Shown here: one piece after another, positions 31,594 to 40,070 of the stretch
Position numbering within the stretch: position 1 is the first letter of the stretch
Layout: each line of letters starts with the position of its first letter
Assembly (NCBI GenBank): GCA_964514105.1
Contig: CAZEPJ010000037.1
Coordinates: 1-45,381, forward strand
Direction of reading: 5' to 3'
DNA: 45,381 nt
DNA from: CAZEPJ01 sp964514105
GTDB taxonomy: Bacteria; Desulfobacterota; Desulfocorpusculales; Desulfocorpusculum
The notes under the pieces: model-generated
Seen by the model: the letters and a program-made list of their open reading frames with translations, nothing else
Databases searched by the model: none
What the model was told of the DNA's origin: nothing
Made by a program: the position numbers and the translations under genes

Positions 31594-31839
31594 ATGTGCG
31601 TGGCCATCCCCAGCCGGCTGGTGGACGTTCAGGGCGCCATGGGCACCGTGGATGTCGGCGGCGCCCGGCGCCGGGTCTCCCTGCTGCTTCTCCCCGAGGC
31701 CCAGGAGGGGGACTACGTCATCGTCCACGCCGGGTTCGCCCTCCAGCGCATCGACGAAAAGGAGGCCGGGGAGACCCTGCGCATGCTGGCGCAGATCGCC
31801 GGGGGCGGCGAACCGGGGGACGCGGGCGGTCAGGCGTAG
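31594..31839 (+). CDS. hypC: HypC/HupF-family hydrogenase maturation chaperone
   Basis: The 81-residue protein starts MCVAIPSRLVDVQG. The N-terminal Met-Cys is the family hallmark: Cys2 binds HypD and the hydrogenase large-subunit precursor while the Fe(CN)2CO group is delivered. 'VDVGGARRRVSLLLLP' and 'GDYVIVHAGFALQRIDEKEA' complete the small OB-like fold. ATG 31594 has GGAGG 5 nt upstream; an in-frame ATG five codons earlier is not used because Cys2 would be lost. No other hyp gene is in view. Its end overlaps the convergent kinase gene by 10 nt. Confidence 0.93.
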   Translation: MCVAIPSRLVDVQGAMGTVDVGGARRRVSLLLLPEAQEGDYVIVHAGFALQRIDEKEAGETLRMLAQIAGGGEPGDAGGQA

Positions 31840-34022
31840 CCCAGGGGTCTTCGCAAAGAGGCCTCGTCCAGCGGCCTCCACAGCTCCAGCCAGGCTTCGT
31901 AGAACCCCTCCAGGGGCGGCCGGCGGGTGGGGTCCCGGATGATCATCTGATCTACGTGCTGCGCCAGCCCCCGCAGGGCGGGCTCCGAGGCGAGCGACGG
32001 ATTGGCCTCCAGCAACGGGGTTCTCCTCTCCTGGACCACGCGCCGGAGCTGGACCTTGAGCTCATCCTTGGTTCTGACCTTGCCGAACGCCACGGGAAGC
32101 CTGCCGCTCATGAGCTGGTACAGCATCACCCCCACCGAGTACAGGTCCGTGGCGTAGGAGCACTCCCGGAAGACCAGCTCAGGGGCCATATAGGCCATGG
32201 TGCCCACCACCTGGTTCCGGAACAGGTCCTGGGGGTGGCCCTCGGCAATGCCCAGTGCGACCCCGAAGTCGATGAGCTTGATCAGGCTGACCCGCTGCTC
32301 CCCGTCGACCAGATACAGGACGTTTCCCGGCTTGAGGTCCCGATGAATCACCCGGCGCTCCTTGAGATGGATCAATGCCCGGAGCATCTGGATCGAAACC
32401 GTCTTGAGGTCCCCCAGCTCCATGGGCGCCCGTCCCTCCTCCGACACCCCGCCGGCGTGGAGCCTGCTCTTGAGGAGCAACGCCCCCAGGGTCTCGGCGG
32501 GGTGATAGCCCAGGGCCAGGAATCGATGGTCATCCTCCTCCAGGATCCCGAAGCACTCGACGATGTTCTCGTGCTGGACCCGGCCCGATTGGACGTGGCC
32601 GTGCAGGCGCGCCTCGTACTCCAGGTGGCGGGCCTGCTCGCTGAGGGGCATGCGCGAATCCCTGGAGGCGGTGGGCTCCTTGAGGGCCACGATGTTGGCC
32701 TGGTACACCCCGATGAGCACCTTTCCCATGGCCCCCGACTGGATGTGCCCCAGAATATGGACCTTCTTGCCGCGGATCTGCTCGGGATGGGACAGGGCCG
32801 AGATGAGCAGGTTGAGGACCTCGAGCATTTCCTGGGAGGCCTTGGAGCTGTACAACCTCCGGGCCTCCTCCGTCGCCTTCTGCTGGATCTCCCCCTTGTC
32901 GAAGTATCGCAGCACGAACTGCCGGGTCAGGTCGACCCCGAAGCTCCCGGCATCCCGCACCGGGAGGTAGTCTCCGTGGGAGCGGCTGAACTGGAACTCG
33001 AGGTAATGGGCCAGCAGCGCGGGGTGCACGTCCCGGTATCGCCGGTGAAGCTGGACTACCCGGCGAAAGGGGCTCACTTTCACCTGGAGCTGGTGCTCGA
33101 TCTGCCTGGCGGCGGCCAGCGCCTCCTCGGTCTGGCTCGGGCGGCAGTACAGGGTCCTGAAGGGGATCATGGCCCGGAAGTCCAGAAGGGTGAGGGCGAC
33201 GACATGGCGTGAGACGGCCGCCGCGTCCATCCGATCTGCCACGCTGGACTCCAGATCGCCCAGGAGCAGGTCGTTGAGCATGGGGGCCAGGGCGCTCTCA
33301 TCCTCCCGGATCCTGCCGCAGATCTCCTCCACGCTGTAGCCGTAGTCGAAGAGCAGCCGGGCCAGTTCCACCATATCCTCGCGGATCCGCCGGGCGGTCC
33401 CGCGGTGAAGCCACCGGTCCAGCCTCTGCTCCCGGATCAGGCGATCCATGGCCCACAGGGCCCTTCGGAAGGTGTCGAGCTGCACCCGCGTGGGGAACTC
33501 GTACGTCCCGTCGGTGATGCCGTCGGTCTGGGCTCGGAAGGTCACGCGCCAGGGCACGAGGTCCACGTTCCCCTCCGCCCCGTACTGCTGGCAGAACTGC
33601 CGGTTCATGAGGTGAAGCCTGCGATGCCACTGCTGCAACCGCCTGGCCCGCGCCGACATGTCCGGCCCTTCCATCAGGGCGGCCAGCCCCCAGAGGAAAT
33701 ACGGGCGCTCCCCTTCGATCCGGGCCAGCTGGCGGATGGCGTCCACGATCCGGTCCCGGTACTTGTGCCGGAGTGCGAACATGGTGACCCGGTCCAGGGC
33801 CTCCAGATAGGAAAGGCCCTTCTGGACCTCCTGGATCACGTCGTTGATGAACAGGATGAGGGGGTTTACGTGGGCCCGGACCACCCGCTCCAGGGACGCG
33901 AAGGGGTTGACGATCTTGCTGCCCACGCCCTGTCGAGCCTGGTACAGGACCGGAAACTCCGTCAGGACGTCGAAGAGGCGCTGCCGGATCTCCTGATCGC
34001 GGGGCGGTTCTTCGGAGGGCAT
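31830..34022 (-). CDS. Serine/threonine protein kinase with large uncharacterised N-terminal region
   Basis: The 730-residue protein has a C-terminal Hanks-type kinase (about 420-725) with every catalytic element: glycine loop GHIQSGAMGKV (425-435), Lys448 in VALKEP, Glu470, HRDLKPGNV (D562, N567), DFG (585-587) and APE (613-615). It should be active. The first 410 residues are mostly helical, soluble and unlike any domain I recognise. No membrane helix or PASTA repeat is present. ATG 34022 overlaps the preceding stop (TGATG); GTG 34025 is an alternative. It is co-directional with the RAM and HD genes and divergent from the phosphatase operon. A link between this kinase and the nearby PP2C-type phosphatase is possible but unproven. 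Confidence 0.88.
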   Translation of the reverse strand: MPSEEPPRDQEIRQRLFDVLTEFPVLYQARQGVGSKIVNPFASLERVVRAHVNPLILFINDVIQEVQKGLSYLEALDRVTMFALRHKYRDRIVDAIRQLARIEGERPYFLWGLAALMEGPDMSARARRLQQWHRRLHLMNRQFCQQYGAEGNVDLVPWRVTFRAQTDGITDGTYEFPTRVQLDTFRRALWAMDRLIREQRLDRWLHRGTARRIREDMVELARLLFDYGYSVEEICGRIREDESALAPMLNDLLLGDLESSVADRMDAAAVSRHVVALTLLDFRAMIPFRTLYCRPSQTEEALAAARQIEHQLQVKVSPFRRVVQLHRRYRDVHPALLAHYLEFQFSRSHGDYLPVRDAGSFGVDLTRQFVLRYFDKGEIQQKATEEARRLYSSKASQEMLEVLNLLISALSHPEQIRGKKVHILGHIQSGAMGKVLIGVYQANIVALKEPTASRDSRMPLSEQARHLEYEARLHGHVQSGRVQHENIVECFGILEEDDHRFLALGYHPAETLGALLLKSRLHAGGVSEEGRAPMELGDLKTVSIQMLRALIHLKERRVIHRDLKPGNVLYLVDGEQRVSLIKLIDFGVALGIAEGHPQDLFRNQVVGTMAYMAPELVFRECSYATDLYSVGVMLYQLMSGRLPVAFGKVRTKDELKVQLRRVVQERRTPLLEANPSLASEPALRGLAQHVDQMIIRDPTRRPPLEGFYEAWLELWRPLDEASLRRPLGYA

Positions 34023-34255
34023 CACTCCACCACGACGTTGGTCTGCGTGCGGATGACACCCGTGATGGACTGGATCCGCTGGATCACCATCTCACCCATG
34101 ATCTGCAGGTCCGGGGCCTGGATGAGGGCGATGACGTCGTACGGCCCGGTGGCAGCGTGGGCGTACGTCACGCCCGGGATCTGCCGGATCTCCCGGGCCA
34201 CCTGAATGGCCCGGCCCGCCGCGCACTCCACGAAGATGAAGGCTGCGATGGACAT
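34022..34255 (-). CDS. Stand-alone Lrp/AsnC ligand-binding (RAM) domain protein
   Basis: The 77-residue protein is only the effector domain of Lrp/AsnC regulators ('SIAAFIFVECAAGRAIQVAREIRQIPGVTYAHAATGPYDVIALIQ'), without a DNA-binding HTH. Stand-alone RAM proteins bind amino acids or related ligands and form decamers or octamers. GGAGGAGG precedes ATG 34255. The stop overlaps the kinase start, so the two are probably made together, and it may be a small-molecule sensor for that kinase. Confidence 0.88.
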   Translation of the reverse strand: MSIAAFIFVECAAGRAIQVAREIRQIPGVTYAHAATGPYDVIALIQAPDLQIMGEMVIQRIQSITGVIRTQTNVVVE

Positions 34256-34293
34256 GGTCCCTCCTCCAACCCCGGCCCGCCGGAAGCCTCCCC

Positions 34294-34854
34294 TCAGGCC
34301 CCAGGTCCCGCCTCCAGGCGGGGCAGCAGCTCATGGGGGGCGAATGGGAGTCTGCGAAAGATCCTTCGCTCCATCTCCCGGGTCCGCTCCATGGCATCGC
34401 CGATGATGGCGCGCCCCTCGGCGTTCCTGCCGTATCGGGCCTTGAGGTCCTCGAAGCGCTCCTCAAGGGTCACGATGCGGTCGTGCATGACCCGCTTGTC
34501 GGCGTAGTTGACCAGCTCCTCCTCGGTCACACGCACCCGTGAGGGTACCGACTGCACCTCCACGTGCTGGGCCACCACCCGGGCCACCCGGGGCCACCCC
34601 AGCCCTTGTAGGATCGCGGCCCCGGCCCGGGCGTGGTTTTCTCCCGTGCGCAGGCCGTCCAACTTGGCGATGTCGTGGAGGAGGGATGCTGCCTGGATCA
34701 ATGGGACGTCCAGGCGTTCGCCCCGGGCATTGAGGAGCGCTGCGATATGCTGCGCCACACGATCCACCTGCAGGCTGTGTACGATGACATGGGTGGGGAC
34801 GCCCCGTCTCTTGAGCAGATCGAGGCATGCCTCTCTGGAGGGGATCGTGTCCAT
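34294..34854 (-). CDS. HD-domain protein (predicted metal-dependent phosphohydrolase)
   Basis: The 186-residue product carries an HD-superfamily core: His26 in VIVHSLQVDRVA, His60-Asp61 in SLLHDIAKLDG, then 'GENHARAGAAILQGLGWPRVARVVAQHVEV'. Such proteins hydrolyse nucleotides or phosphoesters; the substrate is unknown. ATG 34854 is chosen over ATG 34881 because the predicted transcription start (near 34888) leaves only 7 nt before the latter. The long open frame upstream is a shadow. It is the first gene of the HD-RAM-kinase unit. Confidence 0.85.
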   Translation of the reverse strand: MDTIPSREACLDLLKRRGVPTHVIVHSLQVDRVAQHIAALLNARGERLDVPLIQAASLLHDIAKLDGLRTGENHARAGAAILQGLGWPRVARVVAQHVEVQSVPSRVRVTEEELVNYADKRVMHDRIVTLEERFEDLKARYGRNAEGRAIIGDAMERTREMERRIFRRLPFAPHELLPRLEAGPGA

Positions 34855-34894
34855 GGCGCCCCGGGATCGTCTCCTGCGCATCCACCCACCGGCT

Positions 34895-34922
34895 ATTATA
34901 GACGGGCATCTTTCCAGCGCAA
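34895..34922 (-). promoter_or_regulatory. Sigma-70 promoter of the HD-RAM-kinase operon
   Basis: On the minus strand TTGCGC (34922-34917), 16 nt, perfect TATAAT (34900-34895). Start near 34888. Confidence 0.5.
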
Positions 34923-34940
34923 GCGGTTCGTGGCGGGGCC

Positions 34941-34969
34941 TTGACCGGCGGGGAGGCGTTTCGTATGCT
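34941..34969 (+). promoter_or_regulatory. Sigma-70 promoter of the phosphatase-mla operon
   Basis: TTGACC (34941-34946), exactly 17 nt, TATGCT (34964-34969). Start near 34976. Only 19 bp separate it from the -35 of the divergent kinase-operon promoter, so one regulator could affect both. Confidence 0.65.
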
Positions 34970-35035
34970 GTTGGCGCCTTGGGACGCCCGGGACGCGGGG
35001 TCCCGCAGGCGATGCGGCGTTGGAGCCTGGATAGG

Positions 35036-36361
35036 ATGGCAAAGGACCCCCAGAGTCCCCCGGGCCGCAAGGGCCTGGCGAGGGAGCTCGAGCATTGCCG
35101 CGAGCGCATCCGCAGGTTGACCATGTGCGCGGAGGTCTCCAGGCTCATCAGTTCCTCCCTGGAGCTCGAGGAGGTGCTCGACAGGATCATGACCACCTCC
35201 CGGGACGTCATGCAGGCCGACGCCAGCAGCCTCCTGCTGCTCGATGAGGAGAGCGACGAGCTGGTCTTTCAGGTGGCCCAGAGCAAAGTGGGGGATCGGC
35301 TCAAACACGGTTTCCGGCTCAAGCGCGGCCAGGGGATCGCGGGCGCCGCCTGCGAGACCGGGGAACCCATCCTCATCGAGGACGCGTACAAGGACCCTCG
35401 CTTTCACCGGGAGTTCGATCTCCAGACCGGGTATCGGACCCGCTCCATCCTGTGCGTCCCATTGAAGATCAAGGACCGCGTCATCGGCGTATCCCAGGTC
35501 ATCAACAAGCTGGACGGCACACCGTTCACCCAGGAGGATCTCGCCACCTTCACCTCCCTGTGCGCCCATGCCGCCATCGCCATCGAGAACGCCCGGATCC
35601 ACCGGGCCCTGCTTCGCAAGCAGCAGATGGAGAGCGACTTGGCCTTCGCCACCACGGTTCAGCAGAGCTTCCTGCCCCAGGGATTGCCCGAGATACCGGG
35701 TTTCTGGTTCCGGGCACACTACCAATCCGCCCAGGAGGTGGGAGGCGATTTTTATGACTTCATCCCGTTGAGGGGTAAGCGGCTGGGCATCCTCATCGGC
35801 GACGTTGCGGGCAAGGGGGTCTCCTCGGCCCTGTACATGGCGAGGCTCACCTCGGACTTCCGCTTCCTGGCCTCCCACCGGCGGGGCGCTGCCCAGGCCG
35901 TGGAGGGGATCAACGAGCTGCTGTGCCAGCGAAGCCAGCGCGGCATGTTCGTGACCCTCCTTTACCTCATCCTGGACGCCTCCAGGCGGTCGGTCCAGTT
36001 CGTCAACGCCGGCCACCTCCCGCCCGTCCTGTGGAACGGCAGCAAGGGCCATCTGGTCCTGCTCAAGGAGGCGGGCGGGCCGCCGTTGGGGATCCTGCCT
36101 GGCCGCAGGTATCGCAGCGCCCGGGTGGAGCTGGACGTGGAGGACTGCCTGGCCCTGGCCACCGATGGGGTGCTGGAGGCCAAGGACCCCCGGGGGACCC
36201 CTTTTGGATGGGATCGCTTCCTGGGGCTGGTCAGCCGGGGGGATTCCCAGGCCAACAGCGTGCTGGGCCGGGTCATCGGCGGGCTCAGGGAGTTCGTGGC
36301 CGGCTCCCCGCCCACGGACGACATCACCCTGGTGACCCTCAGCCTCAACGAGGCCCCATGA
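35036..36361 (+). CDS. GAF-domain SpoIIE/RsbU-type (PP2C) serine phosphatase
   Basis: The 441-residue protein contains a GAF sensor domain (about 45-185: 'LDRIMTTSRDVMQADASSLLLLD', 'GYRTRSILCVPLKIKD') followed by a SpoIIE PP2C domain (about 230-440). Metal-binding aspartates are D238 in EVGGDFYDF, D256 in GDVAGKG, one in LATDGVLEA and the final TDDITLV. Phosphatases of this type dephosphorylate STAS anti-anti-sigma proteins in partner-switching systems, and such a STAS protein is encoded two genes on. ATG 35036 is preferred; ATG 35012 is out of frame. The stop overlaps the next start (ATGA). Confidence 0.93.
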   Translation: MAKDPQSPPGRKGLARELEHCRERIRRLTMCAEVSRLISSSLELEEVLDRIMTTSRDVMQADASSLLLLDEESDELVFQVAQSKVGDRLKHGFRLKRGQGIAGAACETGEPILIEDAYKDPRFHREFDLQTGYRTRSILCVPLKIKDRVIGVSQVINKLDGTPFTQEDLATFTSLCAHAAIAIENARIHRALLRKQQMESDLAFATTVQQSFLPQGLPEIPGFWFRAHYQSAQEVGGDFYDFIPLRGKRLGILIGDVAGKGVSSALYMARLTSDFRFLASHRRGAAQAVEGINELLCQRSQRGMFVTLLYLILDASRRSVQFVNAGHLPPVLWNGSKGHLVLLKEAGGPPLGILPGRRYRSARVELDVEDCLALATDGVLEAKDPRGTPFGWDRFLGLVSRGDSQANSVLGRVIGGLREFVAGSPPTDDITLVTLSLNEAP

Positions 36362-36801
36362 CCCTGACCCGAATCGACGGCCCCGTGATCGTGGAGGTCC
36401 CATCGGACCCCGCGGCCCTGTTCCTGGTGCGCTGCGTAGTGGAGCGCCTCACAGAGCGCATGGGTTTTGCCCGGGAGCATGTGGGGCGCATCACCCTGGC
36501 CGTGGATGAGGCGTGCACCAATGTGATCCGGCACGCGTACCGCCAGCGTCCGGGACAACGCATCGTGGTGCGGTTGGAGGTCAGCGAGGATCGACTGGAG
36601 ATCCGGATCCGGGACTTCGGGACCCCGGCGGACCCCCGGGAGATGGCCCCTCGGGATCTGGGGGAGATCCGGCCCGGGGGGCTGGGGACCCATTTCATTC
36701 GGTGCGCCATGGACGAGGTGCACTACGAGAGCCCCGCCGGGGGCGGGGGGTTGCTCCGGCTCGTCAAGTACAGGGAACCCAGGGAGGATGCGCGCCCATG
36801 A
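36358..36801 (+). CDS. RsbW/SpoIIAB-like anti-sigma serine kinase
   Basis: The 147-residue GHKL ATPase has the N-box DEACTNVIRHAY (E51 base, N55), the ATP-binding D86 in IRDFG and the lid 'PGGLGTHFIR'. Such kinases phosphorylate STAS antagonists on a serine and bind a target such as a sigma factor. No sigma factor gene is nearby. It overlaps both neighbours by 4 nt (ATGA), so production should be stoichiometric with the phosphatase and the STAS protein. Confidence 0.93.
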   Translation: MTLTRIDGPVIVEVPSDPAALFLVRCVVERLTERMGFAREHVGRITLAVDEACTNVIRHAYRQRPGQRIVVRLEVSEDRLEIRIRDFGTPADPREMAPRDLGEIRPGGLGTHFIRCAMDEVHYESPAGGGGLLRLVKYREPREDARP

Positions 36802-37142
36802 AGGTGGATGTGACGGTTGCGGGGCCGGGGACCTTGGTCGTCGCCCCCCAGGGGGATGTGGACATGAGCAGTTCCCCGGAGGTCCGGCGGCTCCTGGCCC
36901 CCCTGTTCGGCGGGGGCGTTCGGCGGATCGTGGTGGACCTCTCCATGGTCCCGTACATGGACAGCTCGGGGATCGCCACCCTCATCGAAGGACTCCAGCT
37001 CTCCCAACGATCCTCGGTCCGCTTCAGCCTGGCAGGGATGCACCCGGCGGTCCAGGCGGTCTTCGAGCTCGCCCACCTTCAGGACGTCTTCCAGCTCTTT
37101 CCGGACGTGGCCACGGCCCTGGCAGAGGGGACTCAGGCGTGA
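36798..37142 (+). CDS. STAS-domain protein (SpoIIAA/RsbV-like; candidate MlaB)
   Basis: The 114-residue STAS domain has the phosphorylation loop VPYMDSSGIATL; Ser56 corresponds to the serine phosphorylated in SpoIIAA. It sits directly between the RsbW-like kinase gene and mlaE, overlapping both by 4 nt (ATGA and GTGA). In E. coli the STAS protein MlaB is a subunit of the MlaFEDB lipid transporter and binds the ATPase MlaF. This protein could therefore be either an anti-anti-sigma factor or the MlaB subunit, or both. The conserved phosphorylatable serine is the notable feature. Confidence 0.9.
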   Translation: MKVDVTVAGPGTLVVAPQGDVDMSSSPEVRRLLAPLFGGGVRRIVVDLSMVPYMDSSGIATLIEGLQLSQRSSVRFSLAGMHPAVQAVFELAHLQDVFQLFPDVATALAEGTQA

Positions 37143-37936
37143 GCGATCCAGCTGTCCAGAGGTGCTCGGGGCCGGTGATCCTCTTCCTGAGGCATCTGAG
37201 CAGCATCTGGTTCCTGTTCGGGGAGACCTTTCGCTGGATGGTGATCAAGCCGCTGCAGGGAAAACCCCTGCGGGTGAAGGCCATCTTCGCGCAGATGGAT
37301 GAGGTCGGGGTCAAGTCGCTTCCCATCGTCTTTCTGGTCTCCTTCTTCATCGGGATCATCCTGGTCCTTCAGACGGCCTACCAGCTCGAGAAGTTCGGGG
37401 CCATCAATTATGCGGCCAGCCTGGCCAGCGTGGCCCTGACCCGGGAGTTGGGCCCCCTGCTCACCGCCATCGTGGTGGCGGGAAGGGTGAGCGCCGCATT
37501 CACGGCGGAGCTGGGCACCATGCTGGTCACCGAGGAGATCCTGGCCCTGGAGGTCATGGCCATTCCCCCCGTGGCCTATCTGGTGGTCCCGAGGTTCGTG
37601 GCCCTGCTCGTCATGCTGCCGTGCCTCACCGTGCTGGCCGACCTCGTGGGAATGATCGGCGGGTACGTCATCGGCACCACCGCGGTGGGGATCCGTCCCT
37701 CCCTGTACATCGATACGACCCTCGAGGCCATGCTCCTCAAGGACATTCTCACGGGGCTGGTCAAGAGCGCCGTATTCGCGGTGATCGTCGCCATGGTCGG
37801 ATGCTACATGGCCTTCGTGGTCAAGGGGGGGGCCGAGGGGGTGGGCAGGGCCACCATGATCTCCGTGGTGACATCCCTCATCCTCATCATCCTGGCGGAC
37901 TGTTTCTTCACCACCGTGTTTTACTTGTTCTTGTGA
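37139..37936 (+). CDS. mlaE: MlaE-family ABC transporter permease
   Basis: GTG start at 37139, overlapping the STAS stop (GTGA); 265 residues. Five to six membrane segments and the family motifs 'FLVSFFIGIILVLQTAYQLEKFGA', 'RELGPLLTAIVVAGRVSAAFTAELGTM', 'EEILALEVMAIPPVAYLVVPRFVAL' and 'GLVKSAVFAVIVAMVGCYMAF' identify MlaE (phospholipid/toluene/organic solvent transport). It works with MlaF, MlaD and a STAS protein in the inner membrane to move phospholipids. MlaF follows after 172 nt that hold no gene. Confidence 0.95.
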   Translation: MSDPAVQRCSGPVILFLRHLSSIWFLFGETFRWMVIKPLQGKPLRVKAIFAQMDEVGVKSLPIVFLVSFFIGIILVLQTAYQLEKFGAINYAASLASVALTRELGPLLTAIVVAGRVSAAFTAELGTMLVTEEILALEVMAIPPVAYLVVPRFVALLVMLPCLTVLADLVGMIGGYVIGTTAVGIRPSLYIDTTLEAMLLKDILTGLVKSAVFAVIVAMVGCYMAFVVKGGAEGVGRATMISVVTSLILIILADCFFTTVFYLFL

Positions 37937-38108
37937 CGGGCAGGAGGGGCATCGTGCGGCAATGGGCCCTCTTGAGCAACGCGGCTTCTCCCCGGTGGGC
38001 CGCCCGCTGTCTTTGGTCCGTCGGCCGTGAGACGGGGGAGGGTGCAGCCGGGGACGGGATGCGACGACTTCTCCACGGGCCAAGGTGGACTGGCAACGGA
38101 CGGCCCCC

Positions 38109-38957
38109 ATGACCGAAGGCCAGCGCACGGATCGAACGCGGGAGGGGTCGGAGCCGGCCGGCGAGGTGATCATCCGGGTGCAGGACCTGGTGAAGACCTT
38201 CGACGGTCGGACGGTCCTCGACGGGATCAATCTGGACATCGAGAAGGGAACGGTGATGGCCATCATGGGGGGAAGCGGGTGCGGCAAGAGCACCCTGCTG
38301 CGCCATCTCATCGGGGTGCTCCGGCCGGACTCGGGGGCCATCTGGGTCAAGGGCAAAGACATCACCCGTTTCGATGACGAGGAGATGGCGGCCTACCGGC
38401 GGCGCTTCGGCATGCTGTTCCAGGGCGGGGCCCTCCTCAATTCGCTGAGCGTGCGGGACAACATCGCTTTGCCGCTGCGCGAACACACCCGGCTCGATGA
38501 GAAGATCATCGGCATGATCGTAAAGATGAAGCTGGAGCTCGTGGGGTTGAGGGATTTCGAGCACCTCAAGCCCTCCCAACTGAGCGGCGGCATGCAGAAG
38601 CGGGTGGCCATGGCTCGGGCGTTGGCCCTGGATCCCGAGATCGTCTTCTACGACGAACCCACCTCGGGGCTGGACCCGGTGGTGGGGGGGGTCATCGACC
38701 AGCTCATGATGGACCTGAGCCGTCGGCTTCACATCACCTCCGTGGTGGTCACCCATGACACCCGAAGCGCATTCAAGATCGCCCACAAGATGGTGGTCCT
38801 GTACCGCGGCAAGGTGATGGCCGAGGGGAAGCCCGAGGAGATTCAGCGCTCTGCGGACCCCCTGGTCCAGCAGTTCATCGCGGGCAGCCCGGACGGGCCC
38901 ATCCCGCTGCGCCAGTCCAGCCGGGACTACCTGGAGGACCTGCTGGACATGGAGTGA
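38109..38957 (+). CDS. mlaF: MlaF-family ABC transporter ATP-binding protein
   Basis: 282 residues from ATG 38109; GTG 38085 is an alternative, and neither has a good Shine-Dalgarno. Walker A GGSGCGKST (54-62), the Q-loop region 'FGMLFQGGALLNSLSV' (MlaF-typical), signature LSGGMQKRVAMARAL, Walker B EIVFYDEPTSGLDP and the switch VTHD are intact. It should energise lipid transport by MlaE-MlaD. In E. coli MlaB (STAS) binds this subunit. Confidence 0.95.
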   Translation: MTEGQRTDRTREGSEPAGEVIIRVQDLVKTFDGRTVLDGINLDIEKGTVMAIMGGSGCGKSTLLRHLIGVLRPDSGAIWVKGKDITRFDDEEMAAYRRRFGMLFQGGALLNSLSVRDNIALPLREHTRLDEKIIGMIVKMKLELVGLRDFEHLKPSQLSGGMQKRVAMARALALDPEIVFYDEPTSGLDPVVGGVIDQLMMDLSRRLHITSVVVTHDTRSAFKIAHKMVVLYRGKVMAEGKPEEIQRSADPLVQQFIAGSPDGPIPLRQSSRDYLEDLLDME

Positions 38958-39014
38958 GCCCCGGGCAGGGCGGGTGCATGGACCGATCGCAGGGGCCGAG
39001 GAGGACATCAGCCC

Positions 39015-40070
39015 ATGGAAGTGTATCGCTCGGAAATCCGATCAGGCATCCTCATCGTGCTATCCGCCGTGATCCTGGCCGTCGGCGTCTTCCTGGTGAG
39101 CGATATCCGCACCCTGTGGGAGGAGAAGCGGGCCGTCGTCCTGCTGTTCCGATACGCCGACGGGATCTCCAAGGGATCTCCGGTCTGGTACGCCGGGTTG
39201 GAGGTGGGAGAGGTCACCGAGGTGCGCATCGCGCGGGAAAAGGCGGACCGCATCGCGGTGACCGTGCGGATCGCGCCCGAGGCCCGGATCAGAAAGGACT
39301 CCCGGGCATTCATCCGCAACCTGGGGATGATGGGGGCCAAGTACGTGGAGATCTCGCCGGGCTCGGCCGGCGCCCCGGAACTGCAACCAGGCGAGCCCCT
39401 GGAGGGAGATACCCCTGCCTCCCTGTCCGAGATCATCGAGACGGGCCAGCAGATCGCCCAGCAGCTTCAGGGGACCATTCAGGAGGTCGCCGGCCTGGTC
39501 CGGGACATCCGGGGCAACGCGCCCATCCAGGAGACGGTGCAGGGGGCCCACGCCCTCATGGCCGACATCCGGCAGCGGACCAGCGAGCTGGGGCCCATCC
39601 TCGCCAAACTGGACGGGCTCCTCGGCGTATCGCGGGACGCCCTGGAGGGCGTGGCCGGGGGCCTGCGCGAGACGACCAAGAACCTCAATCGGACGGCCGT
39701 GGCGGGGGGCGCAGAGCTGGTGGCCCTCCTGAGGGAGCTGCGGGAGACCAATCGTGGATTGCAGGAGCGGATGGCCCGTATCGAGGGTCAGATCGCTCCG
39801 GTGCTGGCCCAGGCCGGAAAGGGCATCGAAGAGGCCGGGGGACTGGTGCGGGATGCCAGATCCGTCCTGGACGAAAACGATCAGAACCTCCACCTCCTCA
39901 TCCTGCAGCTTCAGGAGACCTCTCGCCATCTTCAGGGTCTGAGCGAGGACCTGCGGGCCCATCCCTGGAAGGTCATCTGGAAAGGGGATGGCGCGGCGGA
40001 CGACGGCAAGCGAAGGGCGCAGGAGGAGTGGCGGGCCAAGGCAAGGATGGGAAGACATGGCAAGGAGTAA
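39015..40070 (+). CDS. mlaD: MlaD/MCE-domain lipid-binding protein
   Basis: The 351-residue protein has an N-terminal anchor helix (about 10-29), one MCE domain (about 38-118: 'VVLLFRYADGISKGSPVWYAGLEVGEV', 'KDSRAFIRNLGMMGAKYVEISPG') and a long helical C-terminus (about 140-330) with coiled-coil character. MCE subunits form a hexameric ring that takes lipid at the inner membrane; long helical tails can form a needle or tunnel. It is longer than E. coli MlaD (about 180 residues), so it is closer to PqiB/Mce types with extended tails. The 3' end overlaps the next gene by 14 nt. Confidence 0.92.
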   Translation: MEVYRSEIRSGILIVLSAVILAVGVFLVSDIRTLWEEKRAVVLLFRYADGISKGSPVWYAGLEVGEVTEVRIAREKADRIAVTVRIAPEARIRKDSRAFIRNLGMMGAKYVEISPGSAGAPELQPGEPLEGDTPASLSEIIETGQQIAQQLQGTIQEVAGLVRDIRGNAPIQETVQGAHALMADIRQRTSELGPILAKLDGLLGVSRDALEGVAGGLRETTKNLNRTAVAGGAELVALLRELRETNRGLQERMARIEGQIAPVLAQAGKGIEEAGGLVRDARSVLDENDQNLHLLILQLQETSRHLQGLSEDLRAHPWKVIWKGDGAADDGKRRAQEEWRAKARMGRHGKE

